The position numbers and the translations under genes were made by a program. DNA of 64,000 nt, taken from Lutibacter oricola (GTDB lineage: Bacteria > Bacteroidota > Bacteroidia > Flavobacteriales > Flavobacteriaceae). How positions within the stretch are numbered: the stretch's first letter is position 1; every line of letters begins with the position of its first letter. Of this stretch, positions 46,701 through 54,366 are shown piece after piece. The notes beneath the pieces were generated by a model. That model was not told the DNA's origin and did no database searches. It worked only from the letters and a program-made list of their open reading frames with translations. The stretch is from NCBI RefSeq assembly GCF_900106565.1, contig NZ_FNNJ01000001.1:744001-808000 (forward strand). The letters are read 5' to 3'.

Positions 46701-46840
46701 GAATATTTGTAAATGGAACTAACTTATTTACAATTACAGATTTTAAAGGATACGATCCAGAAATTGGAACTGATGGAATCTACTGGGGTGGATATCCAAA
46801 ATTAAGAAACTGGACTTTAGGTGTAGAATTCACATTTTAA
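43757..46840 (+). CDS. susC-like: SusC-like TonB-dependent outer-membrane transporter
   Basis: 1027 residues. A signal peptide (about 1-24, ending NAQ) is followed by a carboxypeptidase-D-like domain (INIGGVVTDQLGLPIPGANI, about 25-100), a TonB box DEVVVVGYG, a plug domain (LLQGQVAGVQV, VRIRGGSSLNGGNDPLVVVDGFP, ASASAIYGSRGANGVI) and a 22-strand barrel ending NWTLGVEFTF. It imports oligosaccharides of the target glycan with the SusD lid, powered by TonB-ExbBD. It is the first gene of the PUL. Confidence 0.97.
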   Translation: MNKQNRIWLLSAILIVLCVGTINAQINIGGVVTDQLGLPIPGANILEKGTTNGATTDFDGKFQLAVASKKSSIEVSFMGFQTAVLQVGDKTTFTISLKEDVAALDEVVVVGYGSMKKSDLTGSVTSVKMDDIPSKPSNSIDGLLQGQVAGVQVITSSDDPGAGATVRIRGGSSLNGGNDPLVVVDGFPIGYAGDLKQISPQDIASMEVLKDASASAIYGSRGANGVIMITTKKGAKHTTEVTVSQQNTFSSFTSDLNLWRDPVLMAELSNESRINGGFVPLYIGTEDANGVYYPSLGELKDGSWSYNTKWDDVVFRSPVSNNTNLAIRSQTDKTQFSLSTTHFTQEGVYIEDDYKKLNINLNVIHKLYDGKVSVGGNVIYSKGDRTNNSDLAYWRNPIFPVYENNDPTQDYFLAGSQDYSHPIALVENRTNTNEFKDFIGSAFVDIQLLPSLKLKTQLNYKTGQSITDYYNPKIYTEDGTFNNGSGGINNWDSEETVAETFLTYNKMFNEKHKFTAMGGFSYQYYEARSSDLKAYDFLNESLGNGNLAAGNPEKQTVANAYTETVMYSGLGRFNYVYDDKYMATFTMRADGSSKFGDNNKWAYFPSGALGWKMHQEDFIKDLDVFNELKLRASFGISGNQGISPYLINSRYGQDQYYVNGGWQTAIGPGYVVGWDSQTGKKTWGGIPNPDLKWETTRQFNIGGDFAFFDRKLKVTLDYYNKYTTDLLRERLLSPSSSYDKMWVNDGEIENQGIELTINGTIFKNEDWSFGGSLMFSKNKNEVVSLGNELSSGLTTDALTGIKYEFSGSTVEAFRAIPNILAVGQPINVFYGYRVDGIVQSEAEGLAAGLTGDLAQPGEFKYVDLNEDGVIDEDDRSIIGDPNPDFIASLNLQASYKNFDISMFFNGSFGQDIFNTKSFGEAGNMPLRWTQDNPTNSYPSLRDGRTNYMSDWYIEEGSFVRLQNLSIGYNLNDIDLPWLKRGRIFVNGTNLFTITDFKGYDPEIGTDGIYWGGYPKLRNWTLGVEFTF

Positions 46841-46849
46841 TTTCAGAAG

Positions 46850-48388
46850 ATGAAAAAAGCATTTACAATAATAAAAGAATTGAAAATGAGACAAATAAAA
46901 AATATAATAATGGGATTAACCTTGGTACTAGGTTTTGTGTCCTGTGAAAGTTTAGATGTAGAGCCAAAAGGATTCTATTCTGATGAGAATTTCTATAAAA
47001 CAATAGAAGATGCAGAAGCTTCAATGTTATATGCATATGATGGTTTAACGCAGGTAAGCTACGCGCCAGTTACTTATTATTTAACTGAGTTAGCTAGTGA
47101 TAACTGTATTGTAAAACCAGATGAAGGAGCAGATGCTCAAGCGTTTGTAAACTGGGAAGTTACTTCTCAAAATCAATTATTAACTCAATATTACAGATCT
47201 TGCTATATTGCTATTAATAGAGCAAATGCAGTAATTGAGAACGTGGAAGGAAGAGGTTTTAACGAAAATGATGAGAACCGTTTATTAGGTGAAGCCTTGT
47301 TTTTAAGAGCTTACAATCATTTTAACGCTGTAAAAGCATTTGGATTGGCTCCGTTGCAAACGTCATTAATTGATAAGTTAGATGAAACTACAGCTTCTTT
47401 ACCTGCAGATATGCAAGTGGTATACGCGTTTTTAATTAGCGATTTAGAAAGAGCAATAAATTATTTAGAAGTAAATAGAGTTGTTGGTCGAGTAGATAAA
47501 ATTGCAGCACAAGCATTGCTGTCTAAAGTATACTTATTTGCAGCTTCAGCAAAAGAAAGCGGAGTTCCAAAATATGAAACAATTTTAGAAAGTGTAGAAA
47601 ATTTATATGCAAAAGCTGCTCAATATTCAGGAGATGTTTTATTTAATCAAGGTGAATATAGCCACGATTTAAATCTTCAAAATATTTACAATGTTGAAAT
47701 GCCAAACGGACCAGAACATATTTTCATATTATCTATGGATAGTTCAGGAACCGCTGAAGGTGATTATTCTAAATTATCAAAATATTTTATTCCTTGGATT
47801 GGTGGAGCTACAGTTTACCTGAAAAATATAGACGATAGCTTCTCTCCAACACACGATGGTTGGAGCGTTTTTCAAACTACAGATGATTTATTTACAGCTT
47901 ACAATACAGATGATTTACGTAGAAATAATTTATTTGTTTCAGAAGTTTTTGATGAAACAGGAGCTTCTTTAGGAACTACAGGAGATGGTGTTGTTGCTTA
48001 TCCGTTTACAAGAAAGTATATCGACCCTAATTTTGAAGGAGATAAAACAAGCACTCGACCTTATTTATTACGTTATTCAGATATTCAATTAGTATATGCA
48101 GAAGCTGCTGCAAATGCAGAGGGTTTAGTTCAGTATAACAATATTAGAAATAGAGCTGGAGTTAGTGAGTTAGCTGATTTAAGTGGATTGTCAAAAGAAG
48201 AATTTAGACAATTAGTAATTGAAGAGCGTCAAAGAGAATTAGCATATGAAGGAGATCGTTTATGGGATTTAAGACGTACAAATACAGTGCAGGCTAAAGT
48301 AACTCAGGCAGCAGGTTTATCACCAGAGGCAGTAGCGTTTTATCCAATTCCACAACGTGAAATAGATTTAAACCCAAACATTAACTAA
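46850..48388 (+). CDS. susD-like: SusD-like outer-membrane glycan-binding lipoprotein
   Basis: 512 residues as given. A lipoprotein signal ends VLGFVSC; translation from the internal ATG at 46886 would put the cysteine at position 20, which is more typical, so that start is also credible. The body matches SusD/RagB: ENRLLGEALFLRAYNHFNAVKAFG in the TPR scaffold and EERQRELAYEGDRLWDLRRT with FYPIPQREIDLNPN near the end. It forms the surface lid on the SusC barrel and binds the glycan. The gap from susC is 9 bp. Confidence 0.95.
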   Translation: MKKAFTIIKELKMRQIKNIIMGLTLVLGFVSCESLDVEPKGFYSDENFYKTIEDAEASMLYAYDGLTQVSYAPVTYYLTELASDNCIVKPDEGADAQAFVNWEVTSQNQLLTQYYRSCYIAINRANAVIENVEGRGFNENDENRLLGEALFLRAYNHFNAVKAFGLAPLQTSLIDKLDETTASLPADMQVVYAFLISDLERAINYLEVNRVVGRVDKIAAQALLSKVYLFAASAKESGVPKYETILESVENLYAKAAQYSGDVLFNQGEYSHDLNLQNIYNVEMPNGPEHIFILSMDSSGTAEGDYSKLSKYFIPWIGGATVYLKNIDDSFSPTHDGWSVFQTTDDLFTAYNTDDLRRNNLFVSEVFDETGASLGTTGDGVVAYPFTRKYIDPNFEGDKTSTRPYLLRYSDIQLVYAEAAANAEGLVQYNNIRNRAGVSELADLSGLSKEEFRQLVIEERQRELAYEGDRLWDLRRTNTVQAKVTQAAGLSPEAVAFYPIPQREIDLNPNIN

Positions 48389-48401
48389 AAGGATTCGAAA
48401 A

Positions 48402-50096
48402 ATGAAAAAAATATTTAATATATGGCTTATTGTATTAGCAATATTTGCGGTTGCTTGTACAGAAAATCCTCTAGAAGATGTAGAGGGAACTGGTTGGAAA
48501 AAAGAGCGTAACATTGTTTCAATTTTAGTTGAAGGTCAAATAGGTACGGCCGTTGTTAATCGTAATTTTGATGAGGCTAAAATTACAATTTATGCTAAAT
48601 ATGAAAACATAAGCGACATTGCTAATGTTGAAATTAAAAATATAGAACTTTCTTATGGTGCAACAACAGTAAATGAAGTAGGAACAACATTAGATTTTAC
48701 TTCAGGAACTTCAAGTATTTCGGTTGTTTCTGGTGCAGGCGAAACATTAACTTGGGAGGTAACGTTAAACCCATTTAAATCAGATTTAGAAGGTGTTTGG
48801 TACGTTGGAGACGCACGTATGTATTGTGATATGTTTACCTGGGAAAGCTGGGGATGGGAAAAGAACGAAAGCATTTTTGGGTATTTGCCAGAATTAGGTC
48901 CGGAATTAGATAATACAATTTCTTTTACTGTTGAAGGAGCTGATGAAAATGGTAATCCATTTGGAAATTATGAACATAGCGCAGGTAACGATGGAGAATA
49001 TGGAAACTTTGGAGATGAAGGCAAAGGATGGGATTTTAATGAAAGATTCCGTAAAATACCTACAGGTAGTGGAACTTGGTTGCGCGATTTTGAACGTAAT
49101 AAAGTAATTATTACTGATGAAAATAAAGTAGAACACGAATTAGATCTAGAATTGTTGCCTGACAACAAAGTTTCATTAAAGGCTGCATTACCATATTTAG
49201 CAGACCAATTTAATTGGAATGATACAGATTGGAGTTATGAAGAATTGGCTCATATGTCTAACCCAATGTGGTATGTGTTAACAAAAGAATATACTGAGCA
49301 AACAGGTAATAACATTACATCTTTAGGTGTTGCAAATCAAGTTGGAGATGCTTCAATAGATGTTGATAATAAAACAGTAACGGTTAAAATTGAAGATAAT
49401 GGGGCTGATATTTCAGCAATTGAAATTACAGCTTTAGGAACTTCATATGCAGCAACAGCAGATAAGGCAGTTGGAGAAATGTTAGATTTTTCTACTGGTA
49501 ATTCAACTCAAATAACAGTTACATCTGAAGCTGGAGAAGCAGTTGTGTGGACTGTTAATTTAGAAATAGATATAGATGTTAGTGATATTTCAATAGCAGG
49601 AACTTGGACTATTGGAGAAATAGGAATTTACTGTGACTTATTTACCTGGGAAAGTTGGGGATGGGATAAATCTGAATTATTAAACAATTATTTATCTGGT
49701 GCAAGTAAAGAGTTAGATAATGCTATAACATTTGTTGTTGAAGGTAAAAATGGAGATAATCCTTTTGGAACCTATGAAAATAATGCAGGGTCAGATGGTG
49801 AATTTGGAGATTTTGTATCTGATGATGCAAGTTGGCCAGAAACTGATTTCAATTCTAGATTTAGAAAAGTACCAACTGGAGCAGGAACCTGGGAACTAGT
49901 AGGAGAAACTGTTACAATAACTGATGCTTCTGGAACAGAATATGTTTTAACCCTAGAAGTAAAAACTGAAACAGAAATAGCTTTAACAACAGTGTTACCA
50001 TATTATTCAGAATTATTTAATTGGACTGATACCAATTATAGTTATGAAGAAGTAGCGCATATGTCTAATAAAATGTGGTATAACTTAAGTAAATAA
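48402..50096 (+). CDS. SusE/SusF-position surface glycan-binding lipoprotein with internal duplication
   Basis: 564 residues. The lipoprotein signal ends AVAC (Cys19). Two homologous halves follow: about 30-295 and 302-564. Each has an Ig-like strand-rich module (with LSYGATTVNEVGTTLDF or LGTSYAATADKAVGEMLDF) and a second module with YCDMFTWESWGWEK (141-154) or YCDLFTWESWGWDK (410-423), then RFRKIPTGSGTW or RFRKVPTGAGTW, and EELAHMSNPMWY or EEVAHMSNKMWY. The repeat offset is 269 residues. The exposed aromatic motif suggests carbohydrate binding. I recognise no named family. Its position right after susD suggests a surface glycan-binding protein. Confidence 0.78.
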   Translation: MKKIFNIWLIVLAIFAVACTENPLEDVEGTGWKKERNIVSILVEGQIGTAVVNRNFDEAKITIYAKYENISDIANVEIKNIELSYGATTVNEVGTTLDFTSGTSSISVVSGAGETLTWEVTLNPFKSDLEGVWYVGDARMYCDMFTWESWGWEKNESIFGYLPELGPELDNTISFTVEGADENGNPFGNYEHSAGNDGEYGNFGDEGKGWDFNERFRKIPTGSGTWLRDFERNKVIITDENKVEHELDLELLPDNKVSLKAALPYLADQFNWNDTDWSYEELAHMSNPMWYVLTKEYTEQTGNNITSLGVANQVGDASIDVDNKTVTVKIEDNGADISAIEITALGTSYAATADKAVGEMLDFSTGNSTQITVTSEAGEAVVWTVNLEIDIDVSDISIAGTWTIGEIGIYCDLFTWESWGWDKSELLNNYLSGASKELDNAITFVVEGKNGDNPFGTYENNAGSDGEFGDFVSDDASWPETDFNSRFRKVPTGAGTWELVGETVTITDASGTEYVLTLEVKTETEIALTTVLPYYSELFNWTDTNYSYEEVAHMSNKMWYNLSK

Positions 50097-50108
50097 TAGA
50101 TAATTTAA

Positions 50109-50132
50109 TCCACTTGCTTTAATGCAAGTGGA
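50109..50132 (+). promoter_or_regulatory. Intra-operon hairpin between binding-protein and enzyme genes
   Basis: TCCACTTGC and GCAAGTGGA form a perfect 9-bp stem around a 6-nt loop, 12 bp after the stop of the binding-protein gene. No T-run follows, so it is more likely an RNA processing or stabilising element, or an attenuator, than a full terminator. Its last base is the A of an upstream ATG, which argues for the ATG at 50150 as the start of the next gene. Confidence 0.6.
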
Positions 50133-50149
50133 TGTATAATACTTTAGAA

Positions 50150-51685
50150 ATGAATAAAACAAATATAAAATATATGATTAGCTTTTTATTATCTCTAGTT
50201 CTTGTTTTTACAGCTTGTGAAGATGATGATTTAAATGATAAAATAGCTGAGGTTGTTCAAGAAAATAGAGAAATTACTATTACGAACAAAGTTGTTTCGA
50301 CCAACTTTATTGGTAATGGTGTACAATGGGGAGGTTACGATTTAGTGCCAACCTGGTTAGGTGAAGAAACCTTAAGTGAAGCAGATTGGAATACATTGTT
50401 TAATAGAATTGACTTTATGCGACCACCGTTTTTAAGAATTATGACTAATTCTGGTTGGGCGTACGATAATAATGGAGTGTATGATGAAACAACAAAAACC
50501 ACTTCATTATTTAAAATGTTAGACTATGCACAGAGCAGAAATATTGAAATAACTTATGGAGAATGGGGACACCAATCAACGGGAAATATTAGTGATATTG
50601 ATATGAACTGGATAGCTAATTCAGTAAAATTTTTAAACCATTTAGTTAATGAAAAAGGATACACAGTTATAAAAACCGTAAATATAATTAATGAGCCTAA
50701 CGGAAGCTGGGCTTCAACACAAGGAAACTACGATATTTATAGAGATGTTCAGTTAGCTTATATTGCAGAAATGGCAAACTATTCTTTATCTAATGTTAAG
50801 TTAATGGGACCAGATATTGCTGTATTTAATACTGCAAGTCAAACAGAATGGTTTACAAATACTGAAACAGATTTAGGTGATAATGTTGGTTTATATGATA
50901 TTCACGTATATCCAAAGCAACAATTAGTTCGTAATGGTGAGTTTGCAGAAATGTTAAGAGTCTATAAAGAGAATACTCCAGCAGATAAACAAGTTGTTTT
51001 GGGTGAAATAGGTTTTAAATATGATGCTGTAGATGCTGAACTTAAATTAGAAAATGAAGAAGCAATAGAAAATGATCCATTTGCAGGAGAAGATTCTAAC
51101 ATGATGGTTTATAAAGCATTCTATGGAATTGATATGGCAGATGCATTAATTCAATCTATGAGAGAAGGTTTTTCTGGTTCTTTAGTTTGGAATATGGATG
51201 ACGCAATGTATAACAGTCCAGACAATGGAGATTATCAAACAACTATGTTAAAGCGTTGGGGCTTCTGGAATATTTTAGGTGAAGAATTAATAGGCAATGC
51301 TTCAGATGAAGCTATTCGTCCGTACTTCTACCCAGTATCTTTATTAACACGTTATTTCCCTGCAGGAAGTGATATTTACAATGTAGAATTACCGAATAAA
51401 AAAGGAGTTAGAGCTGTAGTTGGTGTAAATAATGGAAAATATACTATTGCACTAGTTAATTCACATTACACAACTTATGAAATCAATTTAAAATCAGAAT
51501 TTATTAGCTCGGTTACTTTAAATAAGTATATGTACAAATCAAATTCAGATGGTTCATTTGTGGGTGAAGTTGATAGTAATGGTTTTGCTGCTCCTTCAGA
51601 AATTGGAATGAATTTGAATTTTGAAATAGGTGAAAAAATGACACTTGAAGGAGAGTCATTTATGTTATTTACAAATATGGATTAA
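50150..51685 (+). CDS. Clan GH-A glycoside hydrolase lipoprotein (first paralogue)
   Basis: 511 residues from the ATG at 50150. The lipoprotein signal ends FTAC (Cys23), followed by acidic residues (EDDD) that in this phylum often accompany surface export. A TIM-barrel domain shows the clan GH-A signature: INEP with acid/base Glu182 and VLGEIGFK with nucleophile Glu286, plus GVQWGGY, YGEWGHQ and WNMDDAMYN. A small C-terminal beta domain (about 415-511) follows. It is similar throughout to the gene at 52791. I cannot assign a CAZy family; GH5-like is the nearest impression. A beta-mannan-cleaving role is inferred from the locus. Confidence 0.82.
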   Translation: MNKTNIKYMISFLLSLVLVFTACEDDDLNDKIAEVVQENREITITNKVVSTNFIGNGVQWGGYDLVPTWLGEETLSEADWNTLFNRIDFMRPPFLRIMTNSGWAYDNNGVYDETTKTTSLFKMLDYAQSRNIEITYGEWGHQSTGNISDIDMNWIANSVKFLNHLVNEKGYTVIKTVNIINEPNGSWASTQGNYDIYRDVQLAYIAEMANYSLSNVKLMGPDIAVFNTASQTEWFTNTETDLGDNVGLYDIHVYPKQQLVRNGEFAEMLRVYKENTPADKQVVLGEIGFKYDAVDAELKLENEEAIENDPFAGEDSNMMVYKAFYGIDMADALIQSMREGFSGSLVWNMDDAMYNSPDNGDYQTTMLKRWGFWNILGEELIGNASDEAIRPYFYPVSLLTRYFPAGSDIYNVELPNKKGVRAVVGVNNGKYTIALVNSHYTTYEINLKSEFISSVTLNKYMYKSNSDGSFVGEVDSNGFAAPSEIGMNLNFEIGEKMTLEGESFMLFTNMD

Positions 51686-51745
51686 TCTAAAAATAACCAA
51701 TTATACAAGATTAGTTTAAGTAAAAATTTAGGAAAATTGAAGAGA

Positions 51746-52789
51746 ATGAATACTATTGAAAAAAATAGCACAGATTTGGTACGTTTAAAAAAATATGAAA
51801 ACAACCCTATTTTTAGCCCAAACCCTGATAATTACTGGGAAAATATTGTAGTTTGTAATCCTGGTGTTTGGTACGAAAATGGAAAATTTTCAATGCTATA
51901 TAGAGCAGCAGGAGATGATAAAGAACATTATATAAGATTTGGTTTAGCCGAAAGTACAGATGGAATAAACTTTACAAGAGTTTCAGATGAGCCTGTATTT
52001 TCACCAAGTATAGATGGACCAGATATGGGTGGAGTTGAAGACCCAAGAATTGTGAAATTTGGTGATGAATATTACATTACATATGCGTATAGACCATTTC
52101 CTCCAGGTCAATATTGGAAATTTGGACACGATGAAATTTTATTGCCAGAATCTGGTGAAGACACGCCATTAGTGTATAAAAATAATATTGCAAATTCAGG
52201 GTTGGCAATTACAAAAGATTTCAAAAATTACAAACGTTTAGGTAGAATTACAACTTCTAATTTAGATGATAGAGATGTAATTTTGTTTCCAGAAAAAGTG
52301 AATGGTAAATTTGTAATGCTTCACAGACCGAAAGAATGGGTTGGTGAAGGTTACGAAACTGATAAACCAGCAATTTGGATTCGTTTTTCAGACGATTTAA
52401 TGGTTTGGGAAGAGCCAAGTACAATGTTATTAGCAGGAAAAGATGGAACTTGGGAAGAGAAAATAGGAGGAAGCACACCACCTTTAAAAACTAAAGATGG
52501 TTGGTTAATTATTTATCACGGCGTTGAAAACGGTGGTTTAGGTTATTATCGTGCAGGTGCAGCTTTATTAGATTTAGAAGACCCAACAAAAGTAATAGGT
52601 AGATTAGATCATTGGATTTTAGAACCAGAACATGATTACGAAATTGAAGGGTATTACAAAGGTTGTGTTTTTCCAACTGGTAATATGATTATAGATAATA
52701 CTTTACACGTATATTATGGTGCCGCTGATAAACATATTGGTTTAGCAACGTGTGATATTAATGAATTATTAGAAGCTTTAAAAAAGTAA
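51746..52789 (+). CDS. GH130 family beta-mannoside phosphorylase or mannosidase
   Basis: 347 residues from the ATG at 51746 (the longer frame begins with TTG). It is a five-bladed propeller with the GH130 signature GGVEDPR, catalytic Asp99. Further motifs are NPGVWYENGKFSMLYRAA, VILFPEKVNGKFVMLHRP and VYYGAADKHIGLAT. The retained basic residues around MLHRP fit the phosphate-using subfamilies, so a phosphorylase making mannose-1-phosphate is more likely than a hydrolase, but the alignment was not run. There is no signal peptide, so it acts in the cytosol on imported disaccharides or short oligosaccharides. Confidence 0.92.
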   Translation: MNTIEKNSTDLVRLKKYENNPIFSPNPDNYWENIVVCNPGVWYENGKFSMLYRAAGDDKEHYIRFGLAESTDGINFTRVSDEPVFSPSIDGPDMGGVEDPRIVKFGDEYYITYAYRPFPPGQYWKFGHDEILLPESGEDTPLVYKNNIANSGLAITKDFKNYKRLGRITTSNLDDRDVILFPEKVNGKFVMLHRPKEWVGEGYETDKPAIWIRFSDDLMVWEEPSTMLLAGKDGTWEEKIGGSTPPLKTKDGWLIIYHGVENGGLGYYRAGAALLDLEDPTKVIGRLDHWILEPEHDYEIEGYYKGCVFPTGNMIIDNTLHVYYGAADKHIGLATCDINELLEALKK

Positions 52790-52790
52790 C

Positions 52791-54341
52791 ATGAACAAAT
52801 CACTCATCCTAATTATAGTAGTAGCCGTTATAGTTTTGTTTGGTAGCTGTACTGCTGAAAAACAAAAAACCGATATAACAATTTCATTTAACAAAACAGA
52901 TCAATTAGATTTCCCTTTTATTGGTCACGGAGTTCAATGGTCAGCATATCCACACGCAGATTCTGAAGATGCAGAATGGGGATTTTTAATGACTGACGAA
53001 AAATGGAATGAATTATATAAGCGTTTAGATTTTGTAAATCCACATATAATTAGGGTGATGGATATTGCTTCTTGGCGTTACTTTAAAGGTATTGACAAAA
53101 ATAATCAACCAATTTTAGATTTTGAAACTCAAGAAGTAAAAAGTCTTTGCAAGTTATTGGACTATTGCCAGAAAAATAATATTGAAGTATTATTTGGTGA
53201 ATGGGGAGCTCCAGGAATGTGGAAATCAGATAAAAAAACAAATCATATCAATTTAGCGAGTGATAGCAGGTGGCACCAAATGATTTCAGAGTATTTGAAC
53301 TTTCTGATTATTGAAAAAGGTTACACGTGTATTAAATATTACAATTTAGTAAACGAACCTAACGGTTATTGGGCATCTACAGATGGAAATTGGGAAGAAT
53401 GGAAAGAAGGTTATCAAAAATTAAATAAAGTGTTGGTTGAAAAAGGGTTAGATAAGTATGTTACAATGTCTGGACCAGATGCGGTAACTCAGTGGGATCA
53501 TCCAACGCATCCAAAAAAGGCACACGATTGGGTGTATTCAACAGTTTCAGACTTAAATGAGATAACTGGTTTATACGATTTTCATATTTATGCAGATCAA
53601 GAGTTGATTAGAACTGGAAATTTTATCGATTATTTAAAACCATTTACTTCAAAAATTAATGCAACCAAAAAGCCTTTGGTTTTAGGTGAATTAGGAATGA
53701 AGTACAGCGGTGATTTAAAAGAAGAAAACCGAAAAAGAGGCGAGGCAGATCCTTTTGCAGGCCCTGATGATTCATCAATGTTTGTGTACGATTATTTTTA
53801 TGGAGTTGATATGGCCGATGCAGCAATACAAAGTATGTTGGCAAGTGTTGGTGGTGCAATTGCTTGGGATGTAGATGATGCAATGCATACTGTTGGAGAT
53901 TTAGGCCAAAAAGATCAATTAAAAAAATGGGGAATGTGGAATATTTTAGCTGAAGAATTTGGTGATTTAGAAGCTGATAAAACTCCTAGACCTTGGGCTT
54001 ATTCTTGGACATTGCTTTGTAATTTGTTTGAACCAAATTCAACAATTTATGAACCACAGTATTCGGTTGAAAATAAGAGTATTCGTGCAGTAGCTTCAAC
54101 ATTAAATAATAATTTTACAACTGCAATTGTAAACCAGTCAAACTCGATAAAAACAGTGAGTTTAAATTCAGAATTAAATACTTCTAAAGATTTGTATTTA
54201 TATGAATATGCTGAAGAAAACAGACCTGTTAATGAAGATGGCTTTCCAATTGTAACAAAAAAAATAAAAGCAGAAAAAGAAATGATTGTTGAGGTTAAAG
54301 CCAATAGTGTAGTTTTTTTAAGCACAATTTTAATAAAATAA
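52791..54341 (+). CDS. Clan GH-A glycoside hydrolase lipoprotein (second paralogue)
   Basis: 516 residues. The lipoprotein signal ends FGSC (Cys20). The TIM-barrel domain parallels the gene at 50150: GHGVQWSAY, FGEWGAPG, LVNEPNGYWAST (acid/base Glu189), VLGELGMKYSG (nucleophile Glu300), DPFAGPDDSSMFVYDYFYGV and AWDVDDAMH, then a C-terminal beta domain. The two share motifs along their whole length but differ clearly, so they probably have different chain-length or linkage preferences. It starts 1 bp after the GH130 stop, so the two are tightly coupled. Family assignment within GH-A is open. Confidence 0.82.
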   Translation: MNKSLILIIVVAVIVLFGSCTAEKQKTDITISFNKTDQLDFPFIGHGVQWSAYPHADSEDAEWGFLMTDEKWNELYKRLDFVNPHIIRVMDIASWRYFKGIDKNNQPILDFETQEVKSLCKLLDYCQKNNIEVLFGEWGAPGMWKSDKKTNHINLASDSRWHQMISEYLNFLIIEKGYTCIKYYNLVNEPNGYWASTDGNWEEWKEGYQKLNKVLVEKGLDKYVTMSGPDAVTQWDHPTHPKKAHDWVYSTVSDLNEITGLYDFHIYADQELIRTGNFIDYLKPFTSKINATKKPLVLGELGMKYSGDLKEENRKRGEADPFAGPDDSSMFVYDYFYGVDMADAAIQSMLASVGGAIAWDVDDAMHTVGDLGQKDQLKKWGMWNILAEEFGDLEADKTPRPWAYSWTLLCNLFEPNSTIYEPQYSVENKSIRAVASTLNNNFTTAIVNQSNSIKTVSLNSELNTSKDLYLYEYAEENRPVNEDGFPIVTKKIKAEKEMIVEVKANSVVFLSTILIK

Positions 54342-54366
54342 TAACCGAAAGGTTAAAGAAATAAAA

